NCBI GenBank assembly: GCA_937921775.1
Contig: CAKZUK010000105.1
Coordinates: 1 to 33,480, forward strand
From: an uncultured Saprospiraceae bacterium
Lineage (GTDB): Bacteria > Bacteroidota > Bacteroidia > Chitinophagales > Saprospiraceae
Length of the DNA stretch: 33,480 nt
Direction of reading: 5' to 3'
Positions 1 through 7,543 of the stretch are shown here, piece after piece; position 1 is the stretch's first letter, and each line of letters opens with the position of its first letter. Under the pieces are notes generated by a model, which ran no database searches, had not been told where the DNA came from, and worked only from the letters and a program-made list of their open reading frames with translations. Both the position numbers and the translations under genes were made by a program.

Positions 1-14
1 TTTGTTTAGTATGA

Positions 15-30
15 TTAGTCCAAGCACTTA
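15..30. repeat. TA-flanked terminal-repeat motif at left window edge
   Basis: TTAGTCCAAGCACTTA is identical over 16 bases to the reverse complement of the left terminal inverted repeat of the 163-bp element at 24947-25109. The motif ends in TA like that element. It is probably one end of another copy whose body lies left of the window, so only the end can be seen here. Confidence 0.5.
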
Positions 31-55
31 GTCACTTAGAAATTGTTTGATGTTT

Positions 56-1462
56 TCACCGGGCGTTTTTTCTTTTCTTCAATATAAGATTAATGGTATA
101 GCCTAAAGCGTCTTCCCTAACTTTTATGTCAGGTTCTACCGTTTTGATATTCATCTCATTACCATCTGCACCAATGTCAAAGGCAATTGTAAAATCAAAT
201 GGAATTTTTGAATGAGGTAAAATAGCTGTTTTTTGTTCTCCAAAATCATTTGTTCTTTCTCCAGTGGGCATACCAATAAGAGGACATAAGTCGTAGGTAG
301 CAACGGCATCAGCAAACATGTTGGCGCTTGAGAACGTTTTAGATCCAATCAAGACATATGTGTTTCCACTAAAATAATGATCAACTTTCTCAGGTGATTT
401 TGGAGCTTCATCTTCTCCCAATAACAAAATGCTTGTATCGCGTTTTAATCGGTACTTTCTAACAAAGTTTTCGCCATAATGCGCAGCTATATCTCTAGTG
501 TTTAATTCTTCAATTGAAACATCGCTTAGTTTCCAAAATCGTTTCGATGATTGTCTGTATTTTTTATTCGTAATGTAAGCAAATAGTAAATCATTTAGCG
601 CTGAATTTCCTCCAGAATTATTTCTAATGTCAATAATCAAATCGGATATTTTATGTTTTGCTATTTCCTGAAAAGTGGTCTCCAGGAATAGTTTAAAAGC
701 TTCGTAGTCTGTACAACTGTTGTAGCTGATCAAGGCTATTTTTTCTGCTTCCAATAGCGTAAATTCATAATTCAATTGACTTGTTTGTATTCTTTTATAT
801 AAGTCTAAAAATGTAGCCGATTCAGTACTGTCAATTTGGATTTTTTGATTTGACTCTAAGTCAATAGAATATGGAGCAGATATCCCTTTTAAGTATAAGA
901 ATACTGGAAAGAAAAGACTTGATGTAAGTTCGTTTTTATGTTCAAAATTACTTGAGAGGCATTCTAAGGCTTCAGTGTAAAGTGAATTTGCATTTAGGCC
1001 ATTAATGGATCGTACTTCTTCACCTTTGTATTGGGAGTGAAAAGCATCAGTGATGTAGACTGCATTTTTAGCATTAATTTTCATTTGGAGTGGAAAAAAA
1101 GACATATCATCTCTTTTGTTTAGTACTTCAGTCGAATACCAAACCAAGGCTGTATGAGCATCCTCTATTTTAGATAATAATTTCATTGTTTGAATAATGA
1201 AATCTGCCCTCATTAAAGAATCTCTTTGTTGCCAATTACTGTTTATTAAATTGATGTGTTCGGATAACTTTTCTTTCGAAATATGTAAGTAGGGATTGTA
1301 ATGAACAACTTCTAATTTTTGAAATAAATAATGAAGGTCTTTTATAGCATGTTCAGTGCTAATTAATCCTAGTTCAGAATTGAATTGTAGCTCACTTATT
1401 GAATGGTTATGAGTATTGCAACTCATTAATAGTGTAAAAAGCAATAAGGTAATTCTATTCAT
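56..1462 (-). CDS. S41-family (tail-specific/CtpA-like) peptidase, lipoprotein
   Basis: 468-residue protein with a signal peptide ending in a lipobox (LLMSC, Cys15), so probably a membrane-anchored periplasmic or surface lipoprotein. The C-terminal half has the S41/ClpP-crotonase fold signature: a strand with IDIRNNSGG at about 277-285, then a glycine-hydrophobic strand leading into SKTFSSANMFADA at about 374-386, where the catalytic serine of S41 peptidases sits. The N-terminal half (about 40-230) is helical and resembles the region preceding the protease core in related Bacteroidota proteins; I see no clear PDZ domain. The usual S41 Ser-Lys pairing cannot be placed with certainty, so activity is inferred from family. 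It is alone on its strand and divergent from the next gene, with 345 bases between starts. An 11-bp inverted repeat with one mismatch (1484-1494/1500-1510) lies just upstream of its start. Confidence 0.82.
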   Translation of the reverse strand: MNRITLLLFTLLMSCNTHNHSISELQFNSELGLISTEHAIKDLHYLFQKLEVVHYNPYLHISKEKLSEHINLINSNWQQRDSLMRADFIIQTMKLLSKIEDAHTALVWYSTEVLNKRDDMSFFPLQMKINAKNAVYITDAFHSQYKGEEVRSINGLNANSLYTEALECLSSNFEHKNELTSSLFFPVFLYLKGISAPYSIDLESNQKIQIDSTESATFLDLYKRIQTSQLNYEFTLLEAEKIALISYNSCTDYEAFKLFLETTFQEIAKHKISDLIIDIRNNSGGNSALNDLLFAYITNKKYRQSSKRFWKLSDVSIEELNTRDIAAHYGENFVRKYRLKRDTSILLLGEDEAPKSPEKVDHYFSGNTYVLIGSKTFSSANMFADAVATYDLCPLIGMPTGERTNDFGEQKTAILPHSKIPFDFTIAFDIGADGNEMNIKTVEPDIKVREDALGYTINLILKKRKNAR

Positions 1463-1807
1463 TTTTTACTTATTAAAATGCTGCTTTACATAAGTCAATC
1501 TTAAGTAAAGGCCTGTATCCTGAATGTTTATCTAATATACAATTACTCTTAAAGATAGACATTGCGGCAATCGTGATGAAATAAATAGGGATTTTTTTCT
1601 ACTTAGCCATCTGACTAGGTTTTAGCCAACAAGAAAAGATAGGTTTTGATAGAGTCGCTAAAATCAATGCGTTTACTACGAAAATATTGAATTTTTTTAT
1701 ACCCAATTCCTAAGAATAGTTTTTACCTTTAATAAATCTAAAGATGAGGTAGTAAATTTAATTCTGTACATTACTTATAGGTTTTATCTAATTCGAATAA
1801 TACAAAT
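1463..1807. other. Intergenic region between divergent genes
   Basis: 345 bases separating two divergent starts, so promoters for both are expected. An imperfect hairpin, CTTTACATAAG (1484-1494) against CTTAAGTAAAG (1500-1510), lies 22 bases upstream of the S41 gene start and could be an operator or leader structure. A TACCTTTA sequence (1724-1731) is one base from the Bacteroidota -7 consensus TAnnTTTG on the plus strand, but no TTG sits at the right distance. I see no further gene or remnant. Confidence 0.35.
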
Positions 1808-4800
1808 ATGTCTAAGAACAAGAAAAATGCAATAGGAGGGAATGGTATAGCTTCTAATAAAAACCAAAGCGCACTAAGATTATTGGTAGGTATTTTTTTA
1901 AGCATACTATCGATTGGTGGTTTATCAGATTGCAAGTCAGATACTGATGATAAAACGCTAGGTGATCTCGCTAAGCAGTTTGCGCTCTTACCCGCTAGTC
2001 AGACAGGAATAAGTTTTGAGAATTTTGTGCAAGAATCAGTAAGTAGAGGTTTCGCTACGCACGAATATTTTTATACGGGCTCAGGTGTTGCTATTGGTGA
2101 TGTGAATAATGATGGGCTTCCAGATATTTTCTTTACAGGGAATGATGTTCCCAGCCATCTTTATATCAATAAGGGCGATTTTAAATTTGAAGATATATCA
2201 AAGGAGGCGGGGATTCAAAGTGGAAGATGGGGTACAGGAGTGACTATGGTTGATGTCAATAAAGACGGCTGGTTAGATATTTACGTTTGTAATTCTGGGC
2301 CATCTAGCGATGCGAGCACTATGCAGAATGAATTATACATCAATAATAAAAACAATAGTTTTACGGAGCAAGCAGCAGCGTATGGAATTGGAGATAATTC
2401 TCGATCGATACAGGCTAGTTTTTTCGATATGGACATGGATGGAGACCTGGATTTATGGGTAATGAATCATGGTTTGAGAAGAAGAGGAATAGGCGCAGAG
2501 GAATGGTTTGATCTTTCGGCAGCCCTTAATCCGGTCGATTATAATAGGGAATGTAGTACCTTGTATCGAAACAATGGCAATGGAAAATTTACAGATATTT
2601 CTAAAGAAGCAGGGATCCAAAAAATTGGATTTGGTTTGGGAATTGCCGTGAATGATTTTGATCAAAATGGTTTTTTGGATGTCTATATTACCAATGATTA
2701 TTTCATCCCAGATTTTATGTTTTTAAACAATGGAGATGGAACCTTTACAGATAAAATTGACACCAAATTAAGCCATACTTCCTACTATGCAATGGGATGC
2801 GATGCCTCGGATTTTAATAATGATGGTCTAACGGATTTGGCGGTGCTCGATATGACTCCTGCTGACCATGTACGAAATAAAGTATTGATGGCTTCTATGG
2901 ATGTGGCTACTTTTAAGTACTTGGCAGGGACGAAGCGTTTTACTCCGCAGTATATGATGAATAGTTTGTGTGTCAACAATGGTTTTGGCATAATGAGTGA
3001 TATTGGTTTATTTGCTGGCGTCTCACAAACGGATTGGAGTTGGGCGCCATTATTAGCTGATTTTGACAATGATGGTTTTAAAGATTTGATGATTACGAAT
3101 GGTTTTAAAAAGGAAACAAAGAATAACGATTGGTTAAATAGCTTAGATGAATTACGTAAGACAAAAGAGGAAAGCTACAGTGCAAACGATTACTTTGAAC
3201 ACTTACAAAAAGCAGCAAGTACACCTATACCAAACCCCATTTTTAAAAACACGAATGGTTTGAAGTTTGAAGAGAAAACAGAAGAATGGGGATTTGGAAC
3301 ACCTTCTTTTTCTAATGGTGCAGCTTATGCTGACCTAGATCAAGATGGGGATTTGGACCTTGTCATTAATAACTTTGATCAAGCTGCTTTTGTATATCGA
3401 AATAATAGTAGAGAAAGAAATGAGGGGCATTATATTCAATTCAAATTGAAAGATGGACTAACTAATAATTCTGTTTTGTACTCAAAAGTAACCATATATT
3501 ACGGTGATCAAATGCAGTCTGTTGACTATGCACTTAGCCGTGGTTACCAATCTTCTGTGGAAGCCATTGCACATTTTGGATTGGGTGAGCAAAGTGAAAT
3601 TGAGAAGGTAGTGATTTCGTGGACTGATGGAAAAGAAACGCTTATTCTAAATCCTAGTATCAATCAATTGCATATCATTGATAAGCAAAAGGCTACAGTG
3701 ACCGCAACTAAGAAAGGAAAAGTTATACCAATATTTGCGGATATAAGCTCCCGCTATTTACATCCTCAATTTAAACATCAAGAAAATAGTTTCAACGATT
3801 TCAAAAAAGAAATCTTACTCCCTCATAGCCAATCTAGGCTCGGACCAGCGATCGCAGTTGGTGACATAAACGGAGACAATCTGGAAGATTTTTATATTGG
3901 TGGTGCCAAAGATCAACATGGTGTTTTGTATATTCAAAATGGAAGTGGACAATTCTATGAGCAAGCGACAGCTGCTTTTAAAAACAGTGCTCGATATGAA
4001 GATACGGGGGCAAAGTTTATAGATATTGATGGAGACAAAGATTTAGATTTATATGTTGCTAGTGGTGGCGGCGGTGACTTAGAAGGGGAGGAGGCACTAC
4101 TTCAGGATCGATTATACCTAAATGACGGTAAAGGAAATTTTACCTATAAAAAAGATCGATTACCAAGAATTAACTCAAGCACCATGGCTATTGCAGAAAT
4201 GGATTGGGACAAAGATGGCGACCTAGATATTTTTGTTGGTGGACGAACCACTCCCGGTAAATATCCGATTGCTCCCAATTCTTATCTACTTGTGAACGAG
4301 CAAGGGACTTTTACGAATAGAACGAAGACATTAGCTCCAGCATTAGAAAAGGTAGGTATGGTAACCGCTGCAGAATGGACGGATACTGATGGGGATGGAA
4401 ACATGGATTTGCTTATGGTAGGAGAGTGGATGCCTATTACTTTGTTTAAAAATACAGGATCTAGTTTTGAAAATAAGAGCAAGTCATTGGGCTTACAAAA
4501 TACGACAGGATGGTGGTTTAGTTTGCTAAAGTCTGATATGGATGGAGATGGGGATGATGATTTTGTAGTTGGAAATATTGGTTTGAATAATAAATTCCAT
4601 CCTACAAAAGAGAAGCCCTTGCACATCTATGCAAATGACTTTGACGATAATGGGCAATTAGATATTGTCTTGAGTAAGATTTATAAAGGACGTAAAGTGC
4701 CTGTTAGAGGAAAAGAATGCTCTAGTGTTCAAATGCCTTTTATTACAGAGAAATTTCCAACTTACGAAGGTTTTGCAACTGCAAGTTTAGAGGACATCTA

Positions 4801-5224
4801 TGAGGAAGAGCAACTGTCTAGTTCGGTTCATTATGAAGCCAATAATTTCTCAAGTGTTTACCTTGAGAATAAGGGAAATGGAGAATTTGAAATGAGTAAT
4901 TTACCTAAGGAAGCACAATTGGCGCCAATCAACGGTATTGTTGCTCAAGACTTCGATAAAGACGGTATAAAGGATTTAATCGTCGCTGGAAATTTAAAAG
5001 AAACGGAAGTAGAAACACCGATGTATGATGGCGGAAAAGGTCTGTTTTTAAAAGGTAAAGGAGATGGAAGCTTTACTGCTAGTCTGCAAATAGAGGACAG
5101 CGGTTTGTTTTTGCATAGAGATTTGAAGGGGATGGCCTTCATCTATGTTGGTTCAGAAAGAAGAGCTGGATTCATAGTGGCTAATAATAATGATGTGGTC
5201 GAGTTGGTTGTTTACCGGCGGTAG
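1808..5224 (+). CDS. Large FG-GAP/VCBS-repeat protein with ASPIC/UnbV domain (CRTAC1 type), lipoprotein
   Basis: 1,138 residues. A long N-terminus is followed by a hydrophobic segment and Cys42 in the context GLSDC, then KSDTDD, which resembles the acidic surface-export signal of Bacteroidota lipoproteins (the D before Cys is unusual for a lipobox). The body carries about fourteen calcium-loop motifs of the FG-GAP type, such as DVNNDGLPD, DMDMDGDLD, DLDQDGDLD, DTDGDGNMD and DFDKDGIKD, consistent with two beta-propellers. An ASPIC/UnbV segment lies between them at about residues 555-625 (YALSRGYQSS ... HFGLGEQSEIEKVVISW). The family is common in Bacteroidota, often beside SusC/SusD pairs, and is thought to bind surface ligands; no catalytic function can be assigned. 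Here it is monocistronic, without SusC/SusD. A weak hairpin (AGCTAC 5268-5273/GTAGCT 5293-5298, then TTTG) may end the transcript. Confidence 0.88.
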   Translation: MSKNKKNAIGGNGIASNKNQSALRLLVGIFLSILSIGGLSDCKSDTDDKTLGDLAKQFALLPASQTGISFENFVQESVSRGFATHEYFYTGSGVAIGDVNNDGLPDIFFTGNDVPSHLYINKGDFKFEDISKEAGIQSGRWGTGVTMVDVNKDGWLDIYVCNSGPSSDASTMQNELYINNKNNSFTEQAAAYGIGDNSRSIQASFFDMDMDGDLDLWVMNHGLRRRGIGAEEWFDLSAALNPVDYNRECSTLYRNNGNGKFTDISKEAGIQKIGFGLGIAVNDFDQNGFLDVYITNDYFIPDFMFLNNGDGTFTDKIDTKLSHTSYYAMGCDASDFNNDGLTDLAVLDMTPADHVRNKVLMASMDVATFKYLAGTKRFTPQYMMNSLCVNNGFGIMSDIGLFAGVSQTDWSWAPLLADFDNDGFKDLMITNGFKKETKNNDWLNSLDELRKTKEESYSANDYFEHLQKAASTPIPNPIFKNTNGLKFEEKTEEWGFGTPSFSNGAAYADLDQDGDLDLVINNFDQAAFVYRNNSRERNEGHYIQFKLKDGLTNNSVLYSKVTIYYGDQMQSVDYALSRGYQSSVEAIAHFGLGEQSEIEKVVISWTDGKETLILNPSINQLHIIDKQKATVTATKKGKVIPIFADISSRYLHPQFKHQENSFNDFKKEILLPHSQSRLGPAIAVGDINGDNLEDFYIGGAKDQHGVLYIQNGSGQFYEQATAAFKNSARYEDTGAKFIDIDGDKDLDLYVASGGGGDLEGEEALLQDRLYLNDGKGNFTYKKDRLPRINSSTMAIAEMDWDKDGDLDIFVGGRTTPGKYPIAPNSYLLVNEQGTFTNRTKTLAPALEKVGMVTAAEWTDTDGDGNMDLLMVGEWMPITLFKNTGSSFENKSKSLGLQNTTGWWFSLLKSDMDGDGDDDFVVGNIGLNNKFHPTKEKPLHIYANDFDDNGQLDIVLSKIYKGRKVPVRGKECSSVQMPFITEKFPTYEGFATASLEDIYEEEQLSSSVHYEANNFSSVYLENKGNGEFEMSNLPKEAQLAPINGIVAQDFDKDGIKDLIVAGNLKETEVETPMYDGGKGLFLKGKGDGSFTASLQIEDSGLFLHRDLKGMAFIYVGSERRAGFIVANNNDVVELVVYRR

Positions 5225-5576
5225 TTAATATTGGATTTGTTTCTATCTTTTTTCTTCAATATCTAATAGCTACTATTCGTTTCTTGTTTCTGGTAGCTTT
5301 TGTCTGATTGCTAAATTGGGCTGACACTATTGCAATGTAACATTCAAATGATTGAAAGCTAGCGTGTTACCGTCTGGTTAGACATGAATCTGATACATAT
5401 CTGTAAGCTTTCCGCCGTCGGATTAATCTAAATAGTAAGTGATTGAAACATACCGGTAGTCTTTAATTTTTGATAAGAGCCTACATTGGAGATGATAAGT
5501 AAATGATATTTTCAAACCACTTAAATACACTGTAAGCTAATTAATTTTATGTTGCAATGTATTAAATTTAATCATC
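5225..5576. other. Intergenic region
   Basis: 352 bases between two co-directional genes. A 6-bp hairpin (5268-5298) is the only terminator-like structure. TTGCAATGTA occurs twice (5330-5339 and 5552-5561), the second copy just before the start at 5577; its meaning is unknown. No coding remnant is recognised. Confidence 0.3.
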
Positions 5577-6218
5577 ATGAATAAATCAATTTTTTTAGTA
5601 GCTATTTTTGCAGTCTTAAATTGCTACATCGCACACAGTCAATTGGAGCTTAAGTTTTATACTGGTTTGCTTGATCAATTTGGCTTAGCTTTGGAATTCG
5701 ACATCAATGAGAAAACAGGTTTTGAAATTGGAGGCTCTTTCAATTCAAGGGAAGGAGGCAGCTATTTTAGTTCTAATTTCAATGTGGGTCTAAAAGAAAA
5801 AGACATTTTTATAAACAGTAAATTTAAGCGGTATATCAATGATGGATTCCTTAAGAGTAGGGCTTTCCTTGGCGCTTACCTTCGGTACCGGCAGTTCGCC
5901 ACAATTTCCTCCGATAGGGAAACTTGGTCACCAAGCGCGCTGGACTATGCTAATAACAATAATGTTTTACTGTCAAGGCGAGAACATAAATTATCAATCG
6001 GTGCTCTTTTCGGAATGAAGGGCAAGCTATTTAAGTCTTTAAGCTGGGAAGTGACAACTGGAATAGGAGGCTCGCCTTCCTTTCTATATACTTATCATTC
6101 AGTAACTTCCCAAGGAAATGAAAAAGGCGAAGTTGGACCAGATGAAGGAGATTGGGGAATTGGCTATTTAAACCATTTGAGTTTGTTAGGTCATATTGGT
6201 ATCGGTTACAAATTCTAG
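5577..6218 (+). CDS. Small outer-membrane beta-barrel protein (porin-family-like)
   Basis: 213 residues with a Sec signal peptide ending near AHSQ (about residue 21). The mature part is made of short alternating strands rich in Gly, Tyr, Phe and Ser, for example GFEIGGSF and LSIGALFGMKGKLF, and ends in an aromatic residue: HIGIGYKF. A terminal Phe with alternating hydrophobics is the usual C-terminal signature of outer-membrane barrels. Its length is typical of the roughly 8-10-strand OmpA/porin-like barrels annotated as 'outer membrane beta-barrel' in Bacteroidota. The substrate is unknown. It stands alone, with a strong hairpin terminator seven bases after its stop. Confidence 0.7.
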   Translation: MNKSIFLVAIFAVLNCYIAHSQLELKFYTGLLDQFGLALEFDINEKTGFEIGGSFNSREGGSYFSSNFNVGLKEKDIFINSKFKRYINDGFLKSRAFLGAYLRYRQFATISSDRETWSPSALDYANNNNVLLSRREHKLSIGALFGMKGKLFKSLSWEVTTGIGGSPSFLYTYHSVTSQGNEKGEVGPDEGDWGIGYLNHLSLLGHIGIGYKF

Positions 6219-6224
6219 AAATAG

Positions 6225-6265
6225 GAAAAGGATCAAGATACGAAGAGTGTATCTTGATCCTTTTC
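6225..6265. terminator. Strong hairpin terminator, shared by convergent genes
   Basis: A perfect 17-bp stem (6225-6241 and 6249-6265, core AAAAGGATCAAGATAC) with a 7-base loop. The right arm ends in TTTTC and the left arm begins with GAAAA, so the structure has an oligo-U end on either strand. It lies between the plus-strand barrel gene (stop 6218) and the minus-strand gene ending at 6301, and could stop both. Confidence 0.85.
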
Positions 6266-6275
6266 TACCAGCAAT

Positions 6276-6286
6276 CTAGCACGGTC
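6276..6286. repeat. Inverted repeat, left arm, flanking the 183-residue gene
   Basis: CTAGCACGGTC here is matched, in inverted orientation with one mismatch, by GACTGTGCTAG at 6936-6946. A further GTGCTAGTT lies at 6891-6899. Together they bracket the minus-strand gene 6301-6852. Confidence 0.4.
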
Positions 6287-6300
6287 AGTCTCGGGTTATT

Positions 6301-6852
6301 TTATTTTTTCAAACCTTTTAAATATTCATTTTCAAAATCTCCTTTTTCATAAAGATATTCTCCTTCTTCAATTAACTCGTAGTCAAGTGATTTTAAATCC
6401 GGTTCTTCAAATTTCATTCTATTCTCTGAGATGTATGAAAATAGATTGTCAATATCAAAAGTGAAGTTTTTATTCGACTCAGTGGTGAGATTAACGATGT
6501 CAAGATAATTATCCTCATTTTTCTTCAAGCCTTGTTTCAACTTTTCTGATAAGTAAAAACAAACTCTCTCTCCATTAAAGTATTCAGTCACCTTATTTGC
6601 TTTCGAAGTACTTACGAAACCTTGGACATCTCTTTGGATATTCCTTGAAACTTCAAGAAGGTCAATGATGACAAAAGCTAAATGACAAAAATCAAATGGC
6701 TCTTCAAATTCAATCATTATATTTTCGCCTTTTCCGTACATTTTATATTTGATGGCATGAACATCAAAATCACCTATTTTATATGCTCCAAGTGTAAAGG
6801 CTTCGTTTATTTTTTCCTTAGTGATGTTTTGGCAGATTATCTTTGCGTTCAT
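6301..6852 (-). CDS. Hypothetical cytoplasmic protein, 183 residues
   Basis: I do not recognise this protein. It has no signal peptide or membrane segment. It is acidic and Asn/Lys/Glu-rich, with an N-terminal alternating alpha/beta pattern (MNAKIICQNITKEKINEAF ...), a central YKMYGKGENIMIEFEEPFD strand region, and a Glu/Tyr-rich C-terminus (ELIEEGEYLYEKGDFENEY). The start is the only ATG giving this full frame, and an A-rich leader precedes it. It converges on the barrel gene and shares the terminator at 6225-6265. Short inverted copies of CTAGCACRGTC lie outside both ends, which could mean the gene arrived as a small cassette, but no recombination site is proven. Confidence 0.6.
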   Translation of the reverse strand: MNAKIICQNITKEKINEAFTLGAYKIGDFDVHAIKYKMYGKGENIMIEFEEPFDFCHLAFVIIDLLEVSRNIQRDVQGFVSTSKANKVTEYFNGERVCFYLSEKLKQGLKKNEDNYLDIVNLTTESNKNFTFDIDNLFSYISENRMKFEEPDLKSLDYELIEEGEYLYEKGDFENEYLKGLKK

Positions 6853-7360
6853 TTTTTCTCTTATTTGTGGAAGCTATTTTTTAGCTATATGTGCTAGTTG
6901 GTGGCCTGCTTGATTTTAAACATTTGCTGACAAGCGACTGTGCTAGTTATAGCCCTTGTCGTTTTGTAGATGTCCAATATGGGTACAAAAATCGAAAGGT
7001 AGTAAATTTATTCCAGAGGATGCAAGTTCCTTACAGCATTTGCTAAAGTCTGTTGTGAAGGGACAGTTATTTAGGCCGCATCCCCAAGTCACATGCTTGC
7101 TGAGGTAGATGCTGGTATTGAAGCTTGTAAATCGTGTAGCTTAGAGAGGGGGGACTAAAACCGGTATTGATAAAAAGGAACAATAAAATAATAAGTCTCA
7201 TCGAATAAGTCTCATCGCATAAGATAAGATCATTCTTTATGACTTTTCTCCAACATCTTTTAGTATTCGCAATATTAATATAGTGAACTTTGGGTTTAGA
7301 GGAAGGGGTAAACATAAATCATTTACCCCCTTCTACATCTAAATCAACATGTCTTAACTA
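6853..7360. other. Long non-coding stretch with small repeats
   Basis: About 500 bases without a supported gene. It contains GTGCTAGTT twice (6891-6899, 6940-6948), an exact 14-bp tandem duplication of AATAAGTCTCATCG (7190-7203, 7204-7217), and an imperfect hairpin GAAGGGGTAAA (7302-7312)/TTTACCCCCTTC (7322-7333). The hairpin lies 28 bases beyond the stop of the T9SS-domain remnant and may be that lost gene's terminator. An open frame on the minus strand (7067-7315) has no protein-like composition. Confidence 0.4.
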
Positions 7361-7543
7361 TCATTTCACCACAATCATTTTACCGCTAATAAAACCTTGG
7401 TGATTGCTCAATCGGTAGCTGTAAAAACCATGATTCAAATGGCTACCATCAAAAGTGAACTGGTTTGTACCTTTATTTAATTCTATTGACTGGTGACTAA
7501 TCTCGTTTCCAGTAATATCAAAATATTCGAAAAATATTAAAAC
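7361..7543 (-). pseudogene. Orphan T9SS type A C-terminal sorting domain (gene remnant)
   Basis: Reading the minus strand from 7543 gives a 60-codon open frame ending in TGA at 7361. Its translation has the T9SS sorting-domain pattern: EYFDITGNEISHQSIELNKG, then TNQFTFDGSHLNHGFYSYRL, then SGKMIVVK and stop. The spacing of FDITGNEI, L-NHG-FYSYRL and the final GKMIVVK matches these domains in secreted Bacteroidota proteins. There is no start codon, no YPNP motif at the front and no cargo domain; an in-frame stop lies just upstream (7544-7546). The frame differs from that of the neighbouring NTF2-like lipoprotein, whose last codons it overlaps by seven bases, so it is not simply that protein's tail. 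It is best read as the 3' scar of a deleted T9SS substrate gene. Confidence 0.75.

Noticed and set aside
4282-4626. 114-codon minus-strand frame inside the FG-GAP gene
   Set aside because: Antisense shadow of a strong coding frame with calcium-loop repeats.
6891-6960. Integron attC-like site suggested by GTGCTAGTT...GTGCTAGTTATAGCCC
   Set aside because: No GTTRRRY/RYYYAAC core pair with proper spacing and no integrase; kept only as a short-repeat observation.
7067-7315. 82-codon minus-strand open frame in the gap
   Set aside because: Composition is not protein-like, no start context, no family pattern, and it contains the 14-bp tandem repeat; likely chance.
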